A DNA stretch of 15,411 nt, from contig DQVB01000295.1 in NCBI GenBank assembly GCA_015661985.1, positions 1 to 15,411 of the forward strand, read 5' to 3'. This DNA comes from Planctomycetota bacterium (GTDB lineage: Bacteria; Planctomycetota; Planctomycetia; Pirellulales; Thermoguttaceae). Position numbers and translations under genes: made by a program. Shown in pieces: positions 1 to 6,813 of the stretch. The number at the start of each line of letters is the position of its first letter. Position 1 is the stretch's first letter. The notes beneath the pieces are model-generated. The model ran no database searches and was not told where the DNA came from. It saw nothing but the letters and a program-made list of their open reading frames with translations.

Positions 1-404
1 CCCAGCACCTCGTTGGCCGTCTTCCGACCCACCCCCGGCAGTTTGACCAGGGCGTCTAAGGCTTTGGGCACTTGGCCGTTGTGCTGGTCGACCAGCGCCT
101 GGCAGGCCGAACGAATGCTCTTGGCCTTGTTCCGGTAAAAGCCCGTGCTCAGGATCTCCTTCTCCAGCTGTGCCTGGCGAGCTTCGGCGTAGTCGGCAGC
201 CGTGCGGTACTTGCGGAACAGCTTGCGCGTCACCTGGTTGACCCGCTCGTCGGTACACTGGGCAGCCAGGATCGTGGCCACGAGAAGCTCCAACGGTGTG
301 CTGAACTCCAGCGCGCAGCGCGCGTCCGGATAGGCTCGCTCCAGCCGCCGCAGTACCTGAGATGCATGCCGCTTGGTCGACGCCGAACTTCTCACCGACC
401 CCAT
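1..404 (-). CDS. nth: Endonuclease III (base-excision repair DNA glycosylase/AP lyase), C-terminus cut by window edge
   Basis: Endonuclease III removes oxidised pyrimidines from DNA and nicks the abasic site by beta-elimination. About 135 N-terminal residues are visible; the family is usually about 210-220 aa, so the C-terminus with the catalytic aspartate and the 4Fe-4S cysteine loop lies beyond the left edge. Seen directly: the segment TPLELLVATILAAQCTDERV near residues 36-55, which is the typical helix after the N-terminus, and the helix-hairpin-helix LPGVGRKTANEVL at about residues 122-134. In this motif K128 aligns with the E. coli catalytic lysine (K120). I chose the ATG at 404, which gives the leader MGSVRSSASTKRHAS; a later start is possible because the first dozen residues are not conserved. 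The gene is divergent from lipA across 596 bases. No frameshift is seen in the visible part. Confidence 0.95.
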   Translation of the reverse strand, partial: MGSVRSSASTKRHASQVLRRLERAYPDARCALEFSTPLELLVATILAAQCTDERVNQVTRKLFRKYRTAADYAEARQAQLEKEILSTGFYRNKAKSIRSACQALVDQHNGQVPKALDALVKLPGVGRKTANEVL

Positions 405-1000
405 TGTGCTCTGTGACCGCCCGTCGCTGGGAGCTGGTTCCCCCGGGATCCCGCTCCGACCACCCTGTAGAGTCCTACTCCTCGCACATGTGTGCCACCT
501 GCGCAGATCATTCAGGTTGTGGGTGACAGGCTGGGAAGCCTGTCCCACGTCAGGAGCCTCTGCAGCGCAAAAGGGCCGGATGCTGCAACGCTGCCCAAGC
601 TTCGCCCTCCCGTCGCCCACGCCGCGTCGGTTGTGCAACCTTTCTCCGACGCCCCCATTGTCCGGCGGCCTTTGGTCCGTGTCAACCGGCGCGACCGATC
701 GGGCCCCACAGCTGGGTCCAAGCTTTTCCACACCAGGCTGCCCGCCTCGCTGGGGCCGCCCCACCGTGACTTGCCAGCGGCGGCCTGGGGGGCAACAATA
801 TGCTCGGGTCGGTCGAAAGCAAGCGTTCACGGGGCGGGACCGGTAGGGTGGAACAAGCAAACGGCCTCGGCGGTGGACCTGCGGTTGCCGCGAGGAACTC
901 ACCTGGGGCAAAACAGCCCAGCAGCAGCTCCAGCCCGTTTGCGCCGGCCCACTGCCCCGGGGTGCTTTGTGGTGGCGTCTGAACAGGTGTGGAGAGTGGT
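405..1000. other. 596-base divergent intergenic region between nth and lipA, with one palindromic repeat
   Basis: No convincing gene. Open frames here are GC-rich shadows whose translations are low-complexity Pro/Arg/Ala text with no recognisable domain. The only clear structure is the palindrome at 525-544. A weak sigma70-like pair on the minus strand (TTGCTT at 822-817 and TATTGT at 800-795, 16-base spacer) lies about 390 bases upstream of nth and may be chance. I see no terminator and no RNA gene. Confidence 0.6.
525..544. repeat. Mini-palindrome, first copy of a 20-mer also found at 9211-9230
   Basis: An 8-bp perfect stem, GACAGGCT and AGCCTGTC, encloses the 4-base loop GGGA. The whole 20-mer is the exact reverse complement of 9211-9230. 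There is no T-run after either arm, so a simple intrinsic terminator is unlikely. Two exact copies of 20 bases in a 15 kb window are far beyond chance, which suggests a dispersed repeat family. Confidence 0.85.
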
Positions 1001-1912
1001 ATGGCGCATCGCGTGGAGCTGCCGATGTCCGGTTCGTTGCCCCAGCTGGCGCCGAGCCCGCGCACCGGGCTGCCTCGGTGGTTGAAGCGGAACGTACCCA
1101 AAGGGAACGCGAACCATTACACGGCCCGGCTGATTGCACAGTTGGGGCTGGAGACCGTTTGCGAACATGCCCGCTGCCCCAACCGCATGGAGTGCTACGC
1201 CCAGAAAACGGCCACTTTCATGATCCTGGGCCCCGTATGCACTCGCCGCTGCGCCTTTTGCAGTGTCCCCAAGGGGAAGACGCGGCCGGTGGACGCCGGC
1301 GAACCGGAACGGCTGGCCGAGGCAGCCCAGCGACTGGGCCTCGAACATGTGGTCATCACCTCGGTCACCCGCGACGATCTGGCCGACGGCGGGGCGAGCC
1401 ACTTTGTGCAGTGCATCCGGGCCGTGCGCCGGGCAACGAAGGCCACGATCGAGGTGCTTCCGGGCGATTTTGCCGCTGACCTCCGGGCGGTGGATCTGCT
1501 GATCGACGCCGCCCCAGACGTCTATAACCATAACACGGAAACCGTGCCGCGGCTCTATCCCCGGGTGCGGGGCCGCAAGGCTGACTACCGCTGGACCCTC
1601 GAGCTGTTCCGTCACATCCGGCGGCGGGCGCCAGCGATGAAAACGAAAACCGGCCTCATGCTGGGGCTGGGAGAGACGACCGAGGAGCTGTTGGATACCC
1701 TGGCAGACCTGGCGGAGGCTGGTTGTGAAATGCTTACCCTGGGCCAGTACCTCCGGCCGTCGCCGGCCCAGATGGAAGTGGCCCGGTACGTACCACCGGA
1801 TGAGTTCCAGTGGCTGGGCCAGGCGGCCCGCCGGATGGGCTTCCTCCAGGTGGCCAGCGGACCGTTTGTCCGTTCCAGCTACCACGCCCGAGCAATGCTG
1901 AGCGGGCCTTGA
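1001..1912 (+). CDS. lipA: Lipoyl synthase (radical SAM)
   Basis: LipA inserts two sulfur atoms into octanoyl chains carried on lipoyl domains (pyruvate and 2-oxoglutarate dehydrogenases, glycine cleavage H protein), using S-adenosylmethionine and two 4Fe-4S clusters. Both cluster motifs are present. The auxiliary cluster CEHARCPNRMEC is CX4CX5C, near residues 54-65 from the ATG. The radical SAM cluster CTRRCAFC is CX3CX2C, near residues 80-87. The C-terminal SGPFVRSSYHA carries the conserved serine that ligates the auxiliary cluster. Length of 303 aa is normal. I prefer ATG at 1001, preceded by GGAGAG about 5 bases upstream; an in-frame GTG at 989 would add four residues. It is followed 57 bases later on the same strand by a lipoyl-fold protein, so the two may be co-transcribed. 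No lipB or lplA is seen in the window. Confidence 0.97.
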   Translation: MAHRVELPMSGSLPQLAPSPRTGLPRWLKRNVPKGNANHYTARLIAQLGLETVCEHARCPNRMECYAQKTATFMILGPVCTRRCAFCSVPKGKTRPVDAGEPERLAEAAQRLGLEHVVITSVTRDDLADGGASHFVQCIRAVRRATKATIEVLPGDFAADLRAVDLLIDAAPDVYNHNTETVPRLYPRVRGRKADYRWTLELFRHIRRRAPAMKTKTGLMLGLGETTEELLDTLADLAEAGCEMLTLGQYLRPSPAQMEVARYVPPDEFQWLGQAARRMGFLQVASGPFVRSSYHARAMLSGP

Positions 1913-1969
1913 CCGCCAGGGGCGCGACGCTCGCCCATTGACCCGACGGACCCGTAGCCTGCCCGCACG

Positions 1970-2224
1970 ATGAGTGGCCGCACGTTGAAACTGCCCGACC
2001 TCGGCTTTGGCCAACAACCGATCCGCGTTAGCCTCTGGCTGGCCGACTGTGGCGAATCGGTATTGCTGGGTGATCCGATCGTCGAAGTTTTGGCCGGTCC
2101 GGCGGTGGTTGACCTGCCGGCACCGGCCAGCGGCGTGCTGGTCGAAATCCTGGCCGAAGAAGACGATCTGGTTCGCCCGGGACAACCGCTGGCGGTGATC
2201 GACTGCCGGGAACGTTTGACATGA
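1970..2224 (+). CDS. Small lipoyl/biotinyl-fold protein lacking the attachment lysine
   Basis: This 84-residue protein consists of a single lipoyl/biotinyl-type domain. Seen directly: KLPDLGF near the start, a central stretch ending VVDLPAPASG, and LVRPGQPLAVI near the end, all in the expected order for a lipoyl domain of a 2-oxoacid dehydrogenase E2. Canonical domains read about VETDKA just before the (V/M)x(V/L)PAP strand, and the lysine is modified. Here the aligned stretch is VLAGPA (residues 40-45), so the lysine position is proline 44. The only lysine in the protein is K7, far from the hairpin. It therefore should not be lipoylated or biotinylated by the usual route, unless this protein has a different task. 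The start ATG at 1970 has no strong Shine-Dalgarno. Position directly after lipA, same strand, 57-base gap, suggests a functional or operon link. No E2 catalytic or subunit-binding domain is attached. Confidence 0.8.
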   Translation: MSGRTLKLPDLGFGQQPIRVSLWLADCGESVLLGDPIVEVLAGPAVVDLPAPASGVLVEILAEEDDLVRPGQPLAVIDCRERLT

Positions 2225-2268
2225 CCCACCCCGCCCGACGCCGGTGGTCGACGGGGATGTTCGTAGTA

Positions 2269-2282
2269 CCGGCTTCAGCCGG
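2269..2282. repeat. Mini-palindrome CCGGCT-TC-AGCCGG
   Basis: A 6-bp perfect stem with a 2-base loop, in the 186-base gap between the lipoyl-fold gene and the GH127 gene. It shares the loop TC and compact shape with the palindrome at 13184-13185 but not the stem sequence. No T-run follows. Confidence 0.6.
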
Positions 2283-2312
2283 CAGGGGCGAACCGGGAGT
2301 GCGCGCGGGATC

Positions 2313-2349
2313 GGAAACCACCCCAAGGCAATACGAACAACTGGTTTCC
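2313..2349. promoter_or_regulatory. Perfect 8-bp inverted repeat upstream of GH127 gene, possible operator
   Basis: GGAAACCA at 2313-2320 and TGGTTTCC at 2342-2349 are exact reverse complements separated by 21 bases, ending about 60 bases before the ATG at 2411. The spacing and position fit a dimeric regulator site for a sugar-hydrolase gene. No regulator gene lies nearby, and a match of this size could be chance, so the call is tentative. Confidence 0.35.
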
Positions 2350-2397
2350 ATACGGACCGGGTCGCACGTGGTGGGTGGCAGTATGGCGATTCGAAAG

Positions 2398-2406
2398 GGG
2401 AGGAGA
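2398..2406 (+). promoter_or_regulatory. Strong Shine-Dalgarno that decides the GH127 start
   Basis: GGGGAGGAG lies 4 bases before the ATG at 2411 and is one of the purine-richest ribosome-binding sites in the window. It favours ATG 2411 over the in-frame ATG at 2375, which has nothing similar in front of it. Confidence 0.7.
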
Positions 2407-2410
2407 AACG

Positions 2411-4528
2411 ATGGGCCCATTCGTCGCCGATAGGGATCGCCGGGAAAGTGTGGGGCGTGTTGATGCTTCCCGGTGCCACGGGTCGTGTCCCCCAGTGGCT
2501 GCGTGTGGCCCCGGCTGGCTGGGGGCTCTTTGCACCATCCTGCTTGTCCTGGCAGGCGTGGGGTTGGCCTCGGGAGCCGAGCCAGCACGGGTGCGGCATG
2601 CCCGCCTGGCGGCCCCCGGGATGACCGACGTATTCTGGACCGGCGGCTTCTGGGGCCAGCGGTTCGAGCTCTGCAAAGAGGTGATCTTGCCCCATCTGTG
2701 GCGGGTCATGCAACTTGCGGATAACGCGGCCACGTTCAACGACCTGCGCATGGCCGCCGGACTGGCCCCCAGGGGCAAACCAGGCGGGACAAAATGGAGC
2801 GACGGCGATTGCCACAAGTGCGTGGAAACCATGGCCTGGTTGTACGCCTTGGCCGGTGATCCAGCGCTGGAGCGCCGCATGGACGAAGCGATCCAGATCA
2901 TCGCCAAAGCTCAACAGCCCGACGGGTATCTGTCGTCTTGGGTACAACTGAGCGGCGTCCCGCGTTGGGCCGACCTGCATAACCACGAACTGTACAACAT
3001 GGGACACCTGATGACCGCGGCCGCGGCGCACTACCGCGCCACGGGCAAAGGGACCTACTTGGACGTGGCCCGCCGCACCGGCGATTACCTGTACAAAGTC
3101 TTTTCGCCCCGCCCCAGAAAGCTGGCCCACTTCGGCTTCAATCCCTCCCAGATCATGGGCGCTGTGGACCTGTATCGGGCCACTGGGGAGCCGAAGTACT
3201 TGGAGTTGGCAAAGATCTTCGTCGACATGCGCGGGTCTGTCCCGGGGGGCAGCAACCAGAACCAGGCGGCCGTAGCGCTGCGCAAAGAGCGGGAAGCCGT
3301 GGGCCACTGCGTAACGGCCACGTACCTGTGGTGCGGGGCTGCCGACGTCTACGCGGAAACGGGTGAAGAATCGCTGCTGGAAGCGCTCCAGCGGCTCTGG
3401 GTCGATGTCACCACCCGCAAGATGTACCTCACCGGGGGCACCGCGGCGCTGCACCATGGCGAAGTCTACCGCCGCACTTTCCGCCGTTGGCCAAGGGATT
3501 CGGTGCACGAATCCTTCGGCGCTCCCTATCAACTGCCCAACCGTACCGCCTACAACGAGACGTGCGCCAACATCGGCAATGCCATGTGGAACTGGCGGCT
3601 GCTCAACTTGACCGGCCAGGCCCGTTACGCCGAGGTTATGGAACGCGTGCTCTATAACAGCATGCTGTCAGGCGTCGGCCTGAAGGGAACCGATTTCTTT
3701 TACACCAATCCATTGCGCCGCTGCGGGCCCGACGTACCGCTGGAAAGCAACGACTCGCCCACGCGCTGGTCCGACACCACTCCTTCGTCGCCGGTGCGCT
3801 GCTTTTGCTGCCCGCCCAACCTGGCCCGCACGCTGGCCAAGCTGCATCGCTGGGCCTATAGCCTTTCAGAAGATGCCGTGTGGGTGAACCTGTACGGCAG
3901 CAGCGTGCTCAAGACGCAATGGGCGTCCGGATCGCCGGTCGAACTGGCTCAGACGACCGACTACCCCTGGCAGGGACGGGTGCGGATCGTTGTCCACAAG
4001 GCCCCTCCCCGCCCGATGGCCCTTATGCTCCGTATCCCCGGCTGGGCCGACGGCGCGGCCGTCACCGTCAACGGCAAGGCGTGCGATGTGGTGTTGCGGC
4101 CGGGCACGTATGCTGAACTGCGGCGCCAGTGGTCGCCGGGGGACCGGATCGAGCTGGATCTGCCCATGGAGGTCGTCTTCATCGAGGCTCATCCTTTGGT
4201 CGAAGAGTCGCGCGCCCAGGTGGCCGTGATGCGCGGGCCGCTGGTCTATTGCCTCGAGTCGCCCGATCTGCCCGAGGGGGTGGATATCGACACGGTGGCC
4301 ATCGTGCCCTCCGGCCGGTGGCAGGCGCAGTGGCGCGACAGCCTATTGGGCGGCGTGATCGTCGTGGAGGGGGAAGCGGTGGTGAGGCCCACAGGCGACT
4401 GGTCCGGACGGCTCTACCGTCGCTACGACCCGGCCGCGGGCCGCCGCCTGCGCGTCCGGCTGATCCCCTACTTCGCCTGGGCCAACCGCGGCCGGTCCCA
4501 GATGACCGTATGGCTACCAGCGCGATGA
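2411..4528 (+). CDS. Secreted glycoside hydrolase family 127 protein (beta-L-arabinofuranosidase type, formerly DUF1680)
   Basis: About 705 aa. GH127 enzymes release beta-L-arabinofuranose from plant hydroxyproline-rich glycoproteins and pectic side chains through a zinc-bound cysteine nucleophile. The characterised enzyme HypBA1 binds zinc with one Glu and three Cys. Equivalent residues are visible: NETC (E383, C385) and CFCCPPN (C464, C466, C467), where one of the paired cysteines is the expected nucleophile. The (alpha/alpha)6 barrel spans roughly residues 60-490, followed by beta-sandwich sequence to the end (MLRIPGWADGAAVTVNGK, VMRGPLVYCLES). A hydrophobic segment near residues 39-55 ending ASGA looks like a signal peptide, but about 38 residues precede it, which is long; translation may start further in. 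Substrate is inferred from family; related GH127 proteins may differ. With the DUF4838 gene at the far end it points to plant- or algal-polysaccharide use. Confidence 0.9.
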   Translation: MGPFVADRDRRESVGRVDASRCHGSCPPVAACGPGWLGALCTILLVLAGVGLASGAEPARVRHARLAAPGMTDVFWTGGFWGQRFELCKEVILPHLWRVMQLADNAATFNDLRMAAGLAPRGKPGGTKWSDGDCHKCVETMAWLYALAGDPALERRMDEAIQIIAKAQQPDGYLSSWVQLSGVPRWADLHNHELYNMGHLMTAAAAHYRATGKGTYLDVARRTGDYLYKVFSPRPRKLAHFGFNPSQIMGAVDLYRATGEPKYLELAKIFVDMRGSVPGGSNQNQAAVALRKEREAVGHCVTATYLWCGAADVYAETGEESLLEALQRLWVDVTTRKMYLTGGTAALHHGEVYRRTFRRWPRDSVHESFGAPYQLPNRTAYNETCANIGNAMWNWRLLNLTGQARYAEVMERVLYNSMLSGVGLKGTDFFYTNPLRRCGPDVPLESNDSPTRWSDTTPSSPVRCFCCPPNLARTLAKLHRWAYSLSEDAVWVNLYGSSVLKTQWASGSPVELAQTTDYPWQGRVRIVVHKAPPRPMALMLRIPGWADGAAVTVNGKACDVVLRPGTYAELRRQWSPGDRIELDLPMEVVFIEAHPLVEESRAQVAVMRGPLVYCLESPDLPEGVDIDTVAIVPSGRWQAQWRDSLLGGVIVVEGEAVVRPTGDWSGRLYRRYDPAAGRRLRVRLIPYFAWANRGRSQMTVWLPAR

Positions 4529-4582
4529 GGGCCGCAAACCGGCGTGTTCATCGACGGCGGACAGACTGAAGGAGATCGACGC

Positions 4583-5116
4583 GTGGGGGCTGGGAAAGGA
4601 AACACCGGCAAGCGGCGGGCCGGACGAGGGGGCCGGACGAAGATCAAAGCGCGTCGTGCGGCACGCGGCGAGTACGAGTTGGTTCACCCGCCGTGTGTCC
4701 AGCAGCGCGCCCTGGACATGGAGGAGGTCCGCGCCGTGTTGGAGGCTGGCGAAGTGGACGTGGCCGAGGACGAACTCCGCTGGCTCTTGGACGGCTGCAG
4801 CATGTTTCTGGAAGCGCACCAGCTGTTGGGTCGCTTGGCCCTGGCGCGGGGCGACGTGGAATTGGCCCACGCCCACCTGCGCCGCGCCTGGGACTTGGGC
4901 ATGGCCGCCCTCTCCCGCAGCTTCAGCGGGCGGCTGCCATACGCCCGTCGGGCCAACCGACCCTTCTTGGAGGCCGGCCGGGAGCTGGTCCGATGCCTGC
5001 TGGCCCGGGGTGATCGCGATGCCGCCCTGGAAGTCGCTCGGCGTCTGTGGAGCCTTGACCCCGACGCCCCGCTGGGTGTGGAACAGTTGCTGGCCGAAGC
5101 GGGGCCGCCGCAGTGA
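4583..5116 (+). CDS. Small TPR-like protein with basic N-terminus, function unknown
   Basis: About 177 aa from a GTG at 4583, chosen because AAGGAG lies 8 bases upstream; an in-frame ATG at 4544 would add 13 residues and lacks a ribosome-binding site. The first 35 residues are Lys/Arg/Gly-rich. Then comes ELVHPPCVQQRALDMEEV, followed by helical repeat-like sequence with TPR character: AHQLLGRLALARGDVELAHA with LRRAWDLG, a central SGRLPYARRANRPFLEAG, and ARGDRDAALEVARRLWSLDP. The alternation of small and large hydrophobics is typical of two to three TPR units. It has no signal peptide, so it is probably cytosolic. I recall similar small TPR proteins as an unnamed family in planctomycetes and deltaproteobacteria; that is memory, not a search. 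It lies 54 bases after the GH127 stop on the same strand, and its stop is 16 bases from the stop of the convergent neighbour. Confidence 0.75.
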   Translation: MGAGKGNTGKRRAGRGGRTKIKARRAARGEYELVHPPCVQQRALDMEEVRAVLEAGEVDVAEDELRWLLDGCSMFLEAHQLLGRLALARGDVELAHAHLRRAWDLGMAALSRSFSGRLPYARRANRPFLEAGRELVRCLLARGDRDAALEVARRLWSLDPDAPLGVEQLLAEAGPPQ

Positions 5117-5132
5117 ACGGCGTGTCCTGGCT

Positions 5133-6413
5133 TCAAGGCAGAGGAAGCTCGCCGAGTTCGAACTCATACTCCCGCGCCAGGATGGCGATGGGCGTCTTGT
5201 ACACGAAGCCGTAGTCGGCCAGCGCGCCGTCGACGGCAAACAAGTAGGAGAAGCCGATTTCATTCTCTGAACGGCGGATGGTGTCCATGGCCGCCGGCTG
5301 GACGGGCTCCTGGCCGCTGGCCTCCAGATACGCTTCGCTGTCGAGGATCCAGTTGTAGTGGGAGGCCAGGGCATCGCCGGCCTGCTCGAATCGCACCGCG
5401 ACGCGCAATTCCCAGAGATCCGCGTTCCTGCGGATCCGCTCCAAGGTGACCGTGGTGGCACCGATACGCCGTTCCACGTTTCTGGCCTTTTCGTCCAGCT
5501 CAGCGAAGCGGAAGGTTTCCACGGGCCCGGGCACCAGCGCGGCCAGGCCACCTCGGAGCCGGGCCACCTGCGTCGCTTCACGGGGGGGTAGCTTCAAGAG
5601 CACGGGCACTTCCGTGGCCAGGACGGTTGGTATCACGGGGATCTCCACTTCGCCCGAGTCGGGTCCGGCCAGTCGGTTGCCCCGGTCATCCACGGCTTCC
5701 AGGGACTTGCCCAGCCGGCGCAGGCTGACCGGCTGCAGCCGCGGCTCCCAGGCGATTTCGAGCACCACGCGGAGCACTCGCTGTTCGGGCGTGCGCAGAT
5801 CTCGCACGGCTTCCATCCGTATGGGCTCGATCCGGAAAGGACCCACGTAGACGGCCCGCGACGATCGGGGCGCCTGGCCCGGTTGGGGAGGCCTTACATA
5901 GATCGCCTTCTCGGCCCCGAACAACTCGGCCGCCATGCGGGCGTCGTCCAGCACGCGGTCCAACGCCTCCCAAAAAGGTGTTTCGGAAAGCGACAGGGCC
6001 AGCTCCGGGTCGGGTGCAGCGGGGCGCGGCCAAAGTACCGTCGTGTTGATCTTGTTGCCCGTCTGGCGCTGGATCTCCGCCAGCACTTCGGAAAGCCGCA
6101 TGCTCTCGGCGCGAAGCGTCACCGTCGACGGCCGCAGGGCCTCGTCGGCCAATTGCCGCTGAAGAACCTGGCGGATCCTCCGGCTCCGCTGGATCACTTC
6201 TGCCGACCAGCGCTGTTCATCCCGCGGCAGATAGTCCAACACGCGTGGCCCCAGCTCGATGAGCTTCCGTTCCGCCGCCTCTCGCTCGGCCAACGTCGGC
6301 GCGTCCAGCTGGTGGAGCAAACGGCGCACCTCCAGCCGCAAAAGGCTCTCCTCGGCCGGGCCCTGGGCTGGGGTCGCCAACGCTAAGGCAAACCACAGCA
6401 GATAAACAGACAT
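5133..6413 (-). CDS. Secreted hypothetical protein with HEAT-like and STN-like segments
   Basis: About 426 aa. The chosen ATG at 6413 has AGGGAG about 9 bases upstream and begins directly with a signal peptide (SVYLLWFALALATPAQG, cleavage near residue 18). An in-frame ATG at 6440 would put nine polar residues first. Residues about 30-65 (LDAPTLAEREAAERKLIELG) look like one HEAT-type repeat, as often seen in planctomycete secreted proteins. A charged helical stretch rich in Arg and Gln follows. Residues about 97-130 (VTLRAESMRLSEVLAEIQRQ) resemble the STN/secretin short domain. The C-terminal half is beta-rich with no domain I recognise. The STN-like part hints at a periplasmic or envelope role, but no secretin barrel is present. 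It is divergent from the HDOD gene and convergent with the TPR-like gene. Confidence 0.7.
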   Translation of the reverse strand: MSVYLLWFALALATPAQGPAEESLLRLEVRRLLHQLDAPTLAEREAAERKLIELGPRVLDYLPRDEQRWSAEVIQRSRRIRQVLQRQLADEALRPSTVTLRAESMRLSEVLAEIQRQTGNKINTTVLWPRPAAPDPELALSLSETPFWEALDRVLDDARMAAELFGAEKAIYVRPPQPGQAPRSSRAVYVGPFRIEPIRMEAVRDLRTPEQRVLRVVLEIAWEPRLQPVSLRRLGKSLEAVDDRGNRLAGPDSGEVEIPVIPTVLATEVPVLLKLPPREATQVARLRGGLAALVPGPVETFRFAELDEKARNVERRIGATTVTLERIRRNADLWELRVAVRFEQAGDALASHYNWILDSEAYLEASGQEPVQPAAMDTIRRSENEIGFSYLFAVDGALADYGFVYKTPIAILAREYEFELGELPLP

Positions 6414-6813
6414 CACACCGACTCCCTGTACTTCATCCAATCAATCCTAACCAACAAGCCGGATTCCGAGCAAGGACGCGTGCCCACGAGGCCTACAGCC
6501 CGGCGGCGGCTGGTTGGCCGCCCAATTGGACAACCAGCCTTTCGAAGAGACGTGTGCCTCCCGCCCGGCCTCGCGGAGCAGGGCAGCCGGATAGCACTGG
6601 CGAGACATTCTCCAAAGAATCAGTCCCTCCGGCGCGCGGGGCGCCGGGCCGCGCAACCGCGCCGATCGCCCCGACGCCAACTTGGGGGATCCTCGCAACG
6701 AGGAGGGCCGCTTGCGTTGAGCTACATTTTCAATAAAGGCGCGCTTTGTCGGGCGGGTCGGCACTGAGACGGACACCCATCGCACTTGGCAGGCAGAACG
6801 CCCCCTGGAGTTC
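6414..6813. other. 400-base divergent gap between the secreted hypothetical and the HDOD gene
   Basis: No convincing gene; open frames here lack recognisable sequence. It must hold promoters in both directions. The only AT-rich stretch, around 6717-6740 with TTGAGC and AATAAA, could carry a promoter for the HDOD gene, but spacing does not fit a good sigma70 site. An inverted repeat is listed separately. Confidence 0.5.
6508..6539. promoter_or_regulatory. Perfect 9-bp inverted repeat in a divergent promoter region
   Basis: GGCTGGTTG (6508-6516) and CAACCAGCC (6531-6539) are exact reverse complements with a 14-base spacer containing CCCAATTGG. It sits about 95 bases upstream of the minus-strand start at 6413 and 275 bases upstream of the plus-strand start at 6814. 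It could be an operator or an RNA hairpin in the leader. No T-run follows. Confidence 0.35.

Noticed and set aside
899..3532. Long minus-strand open frame of 877 codons opposite lipA, the lipoyl-fold gene and GH127
   Set aside because: It runs antisense through genes with clear family motifs; its translation is Gly/Arg/His/Pro-rich with no domain. Long antisense frames are expected from high third-position GC.
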